From Ktedonobacteria bacterium (lineage in GTDB: Bacteria > Chloroflexota > Ktedonobacteria > Ktedonobacterales > JACDGC01), in NCBI GenBank assembly GCA_027459785.1, contig DAIDGU010000071.1, positions 1 through 64,000 of the forward strand: a stretch of 64,000 nucleotides of DNA. The letters run 5' to 3'. The notes under the pieces are model-generated. The model was not told the DNA's origin. It ran no database searches and saw nothing but the letters and a program-made list of their open reading frames with translations. Shown piece by piece: positions 61,911-64,000 of this stretch (position 1 is the stretch's first letter; every line of letters starts with the position of its first letter). Made by a program: the position numbers and the translations under genes.

Positions 61911-64000
61911 TTAGTCGGTGGTAGACAGCCCCAGCGCTTCCAGCGCCCGCTGCTTGCGTTCCGCATAGGGATCGATGTGACCCGTCTCGTCGCGCGGCTC
62001 CAGGCCGGCCTCGGCGATGAAGCGCGCGGGGATGGCGTCCGTGTTGCGATAGCGCAGGATGGTGGAAAGGAACAGTTGGCGCTGGGCGCGGGTGAAGGCG
62101 ACATACGCCAGCCGGCGCTCTTCGGGGATGCCGGAAAGCACGGTGGGGCCATCCTCCGTCGCCACCGTGAACGAGCGTTTGTGCGGGAAGATGCCCTCGA
62201 TCATGCCCATCACGAAGACGACCTGCTGCTCCAACCCCTTGCTCTTGTGGACGGTGAGCAGGGAAACGCAGTCGCGCTTATTCTTGCTAGTATCCTCTGC
62301 CTGCTCCTTCAGCCGCGCCATCGCTTGTAGGAAGTGGCGGATGGTGTGATGGCGTCCGGCGATCTGGATCAGCTCGTCCAGTTCGTCGTAGCGCCCCTCA
62401 ACCTTGCCGTCGTCGTGGCGCGCGGCCTCGTCGTCCCCGCCGTTGCCGGCGTCATCGTCGCCGTCGGCCCCGTGGCGGGCGTCGTGGTGGCGCAGGTGCG
62501 CATCGTAAGCCAGCTCGCGCACAGCGCGGATCGCCTCCGCCGGGTGGTTGTGGCTGCGCTCCCAGACGGCATGTATCAGGCCGATGAAGTCTTTGATGCC
62601 CAGTTGATAATCGGTGGGGATGCGATAGGTCTCCGCTTCGCAGGCTTGCAAGAGCGGGCGCCCCGCGCCAAAAGAAGCGAGCGTGCCAAAAAAAGTCGTG
62701 GGGAAGCGATGGGCGGTCTTGCCGGTGCGCGCGAAATAAGCGTTCGACGGGATGTGCGCGACGGTGCGGAAGGCCTCGTTCTGCTCGCCACAGAAGATCG
62801 CCGTGAAGACATCCTCCCAGCGCGGCGCGTCGGGTGCATTGCGCGCGGCCTCGAATTCGCGCTGCAAGCGCACGCCGTCGGCCAGCGCCAGGTAGGCCAG
62901 CATGTCGCGGGTCGTCTTGCGCTTGAAAAGCGATGAGCCGCCGACGGCGCGATAGGGGATGTGGTTGCGTGCCAGCACGAGTTCCAGCGAGGCCAGGTGG
63001 TGATTGGTGCGCGAGAGCACGAAGATATCCTGGTAGGAGAGCGCCGCGTGTCGCGCCCGCGCCTCGCGGATGAGCGTGTCGATGCGCTCGGCGATGCCCT
63101 CGGCCTCATGCTCCTGGTTCTCATACGCCGTGACGACGACGGGCGGACCGTCTGGCAGGGTCGGGCGCAAGATCTTCTCGAAACCGGGCGTCGCGGGGTT
63201 CTGCACGATCAGCCGGTTCGCCGCGTCCAAGATCTGCGGCGTGGAGCGATAATTATGCTCGATGGGATAGATCTTCCCCTGGGGATACATCGCCTTGAAC
63301 GAGAGGATCGACGCTTCCGGGCTGGCCCCCCGGAATGAATAGATCGCTTGGTCGGGGTCGCCCACGACGACGACGTTCTGCCGGGGCGCGGCCAGATGGT
63401 GGATGAGTTGATATTGCGACGGGTTGGTGTCTTGCGTCTCATCCACTTGCAGATAGGTGAAACGCCCCTGCCATTTCTTGCGATAGGTCGGGCTGCCTTC
63501 CAGCAGGCTCAGCGGAATGTAGATCAGATCAGCCAGATCATAGACTTTCTGCTTCTTTTTCGTATCCTCATAGATCTGGTAGAACTCCTGATAGCGTGCG
63601 GCCTGCTCGCTATCCAGCAACAGATCGCGCTGGAAGAAAGCGGCGGCGGCATCCGGGGCGATCTGCCCCTCCTTGGCGCGATCGACGGCGATCAGGGCAT
63701 CGGCGACGCGCACGTCCCAGTTCATGCCGCGCGTGCGGTTGCTGCGCCAGGGGCGGAGAATGTCTTCCGCCAGCCATTGGCGCGGATCGCCGCTGATGAT
63801 CGCCTTGTTCAGTTCTTGCGGCGTCCAGCCCAGCTTCTCGCGCAGCATCAAGTGGCCCAGGCCATGGAAGGTGGTGACGTGCAGCCCCTTGAGATCTTTC
63901 ACCAGCTTGCCGCGCGCCCGCAGCGCCTGTATCGCCCGCTGCTTCATCTCCTCGGCGGCGGCGCGGGTGAAAGTGACGCAGAGCAGCGCCTCCGGCGCGA
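61911..64000 (-). CDS. UvrD/Rep-type ATP-dependent DNA helicase (5' end outside window)
   Basis: A superfamily 1A helicase, cut by the right edge: the frame runs on to base 64000 as APEALLCVTFTRAAAEEMKQ (motif Ia), so the Walker A part is outside. Motifs II (LQVDETQDTNPSQYQLI), III (VVVVGDPDQAIYSFRGA), IV (YPIEHNYRSTPQILDAANRL), V (LLTVHKSKGLEQQVVFV) and VI (RLAYVAFTRAQRQLFLS) are intact. Residues near 62.4-62.5 kb are an Asp/Gly/His-rich insertion. It is UvrD- or PcrA-like, for repair or fork clearing. Confidence 0.92.
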   Translation of the reverse strand, partial: APEALLCVTFTRAAAEEMKQRAIQALRARGKLVKDLKGLHVTTFHGLGHLMLREKLGWTPQELNKAIISGDPRQWLAEDILRPWRSNRTRGMNWDVRVADALIAVDRAKEGQIAPDAAAAFFQRDLLLDSEQAARYQEFYQIYEDTKKKQKVYDLADLIYIPLSLLEGSPTYRKKWQGRFTYLQVDETQDTNPSQYQLIHHLAAPRQNVVVVGDPDQAIYSFRGASPEASILSFKAMYPQGKIYPIEHNYRSTPQILDAANRLIVQNPATPGFEKILRPTLPDGPPVVVTAYENQEHEAEGIAERIDTLIREARARHAALSYQDIFVLSRTNHHLASLELVLARNHIPYRAVGGSSLFKRKTTRDMLAYLALADGVRLQREFEAARNAPDAPRWEDVFTAIFCGEQNEAFRTVAHIPSNAYFARTGKTAHRFPTTFFGTLASFGAGRPLLQACEAETYRIPTDYQLGIKDFIGLIHAVWERSHNHPAEAIRAVRELAYDAHLRHHDARHGADGDDDAGNGGDDEAARHDDGKVEGRYDELDELIQIAGRHHTIRHFLQAMARLKEQAEDTSKNKRDCVSLLTVHKSKGLEQQVVFVMGMIEGIFPHKRSFTVATEDGPTVLSGIPEERRLAYVAFTRAQRQLFLSTILRYRNTDAIPARFIAEAGLEPRDETGHIDPYAERKQRALEALGLSTTD

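Overview
The window is a GC-rich (about 60 percent by eye) bacterial chromosome segment. The best guess is Chloroflexota, possibly a Ktedonobacteria- or Thermomicrobia-like lineage. Reasons are the Gram-positive-type order rpmH-rnpA-yidD-yidC-jag, no lipopolysaccharide or outer-membrane genes, Pro/Thr-rich envelope proteins, a DUF4388 protein, a Sec-exported YD-repeat protein, and many promoters of the TTGACA-17-TATAAT kind. The taxonomy is inference; no 16S gene is present.

Layout. 0.1-7.2 kb: a complete phosphate regulon, with a PhoR-type kinase on the minus strand and then pstS-pstC-pstA-pstB-phoU-phoB on the plus strand behind direct repeats that look like PHO boxes. 7.3-13.5 kb: housekeeping and unknown genes (DUF433, a coiled-coil protein, scpB, a zinc-ribbon protein, endonuclease IV, DUF4291, HxlR and LuxR regulators). 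13.6-25.6 kb: an accessory island with a 2,206-residue YD/RHS protein, a TPR gene right behind it, a frameshifted orphan RHS core cut by a decayed IS5-family transposase, a PPOX-fold protein, and a tyrosine-recombinase remnant next to tRNA-Lys. A 13-bp copy of the tRNA anticodon arm lies 0.5 kb away, like an old attachment site. 25.7-37.3 kb: a CrtI-like oxidoreductase, a MiaB-like methylthiotransferase, MutS2, envelope proteins, tRNA-Leu, an MBL-fold protein, pyrG and a CDP-alcohol phosphotransferase. 37.4-38.3 kb: debris, including the stand-alone C-terminal winged helix of a Fic protein behind an ATTATCG-rich palindromic region and a frameshifted ion-channel-like gene. 38.3-44.0 kb: uvrB, a receiver whose phospho-acceptor Asp is Glu, and mutS carrying an in-frame fold-back repeat. 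44.2-48 kb: a receiver, a MoaD-like protein, an AhpD-like protein interrupted by TGA at its second redox Cys, and two membrane proteins. 47.9-50.2 kb: an ABC exporter preceded by what looks like a leader-peptide attenuator. 50.2-54.4 kb: a minus-strand operon rpmH-rnpA-yidD-yidC-jag plus a PfkB kinase. 54.5-64 kb: flippase, pyruvate kinase, a sugar-type binding lipoprotein, an AAA+ activator with a DUF4388 protein, tRNA-Ser, a copper-storage-like protein, and a UvrD-type helicase running off the right edge.

Functional themes. Phosphate uptake and its two-component control form one unit. DNA repair genes are unusually dense (endonuclease IV, MutS, MutS2, UvrB, UvrD-like helicase). The ribosomal protein L34 / RNase P / membrane insertase operon has a perfect sigma-70-type promoter. 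Three tRNA genes lie on the minus strand.

The most notable observations are a likely selenocysteine codon with a SECIS-like hairpin in the AhpD-like gene (45.2-45.8 kb), a translation-coupled attenuator in front of the ABC exporter (47.9-48.3 kb), a 167-bp fold-back element read through inside mutS (42.6-42.7 kb), the orphan Fic winged helix with its palindromic upstream region (37.4-37.8 kb), and the tRNA-Lys attachment-site remnant (25.0-25.6 kb). All come from reading the sequence alone; no database search was possible.
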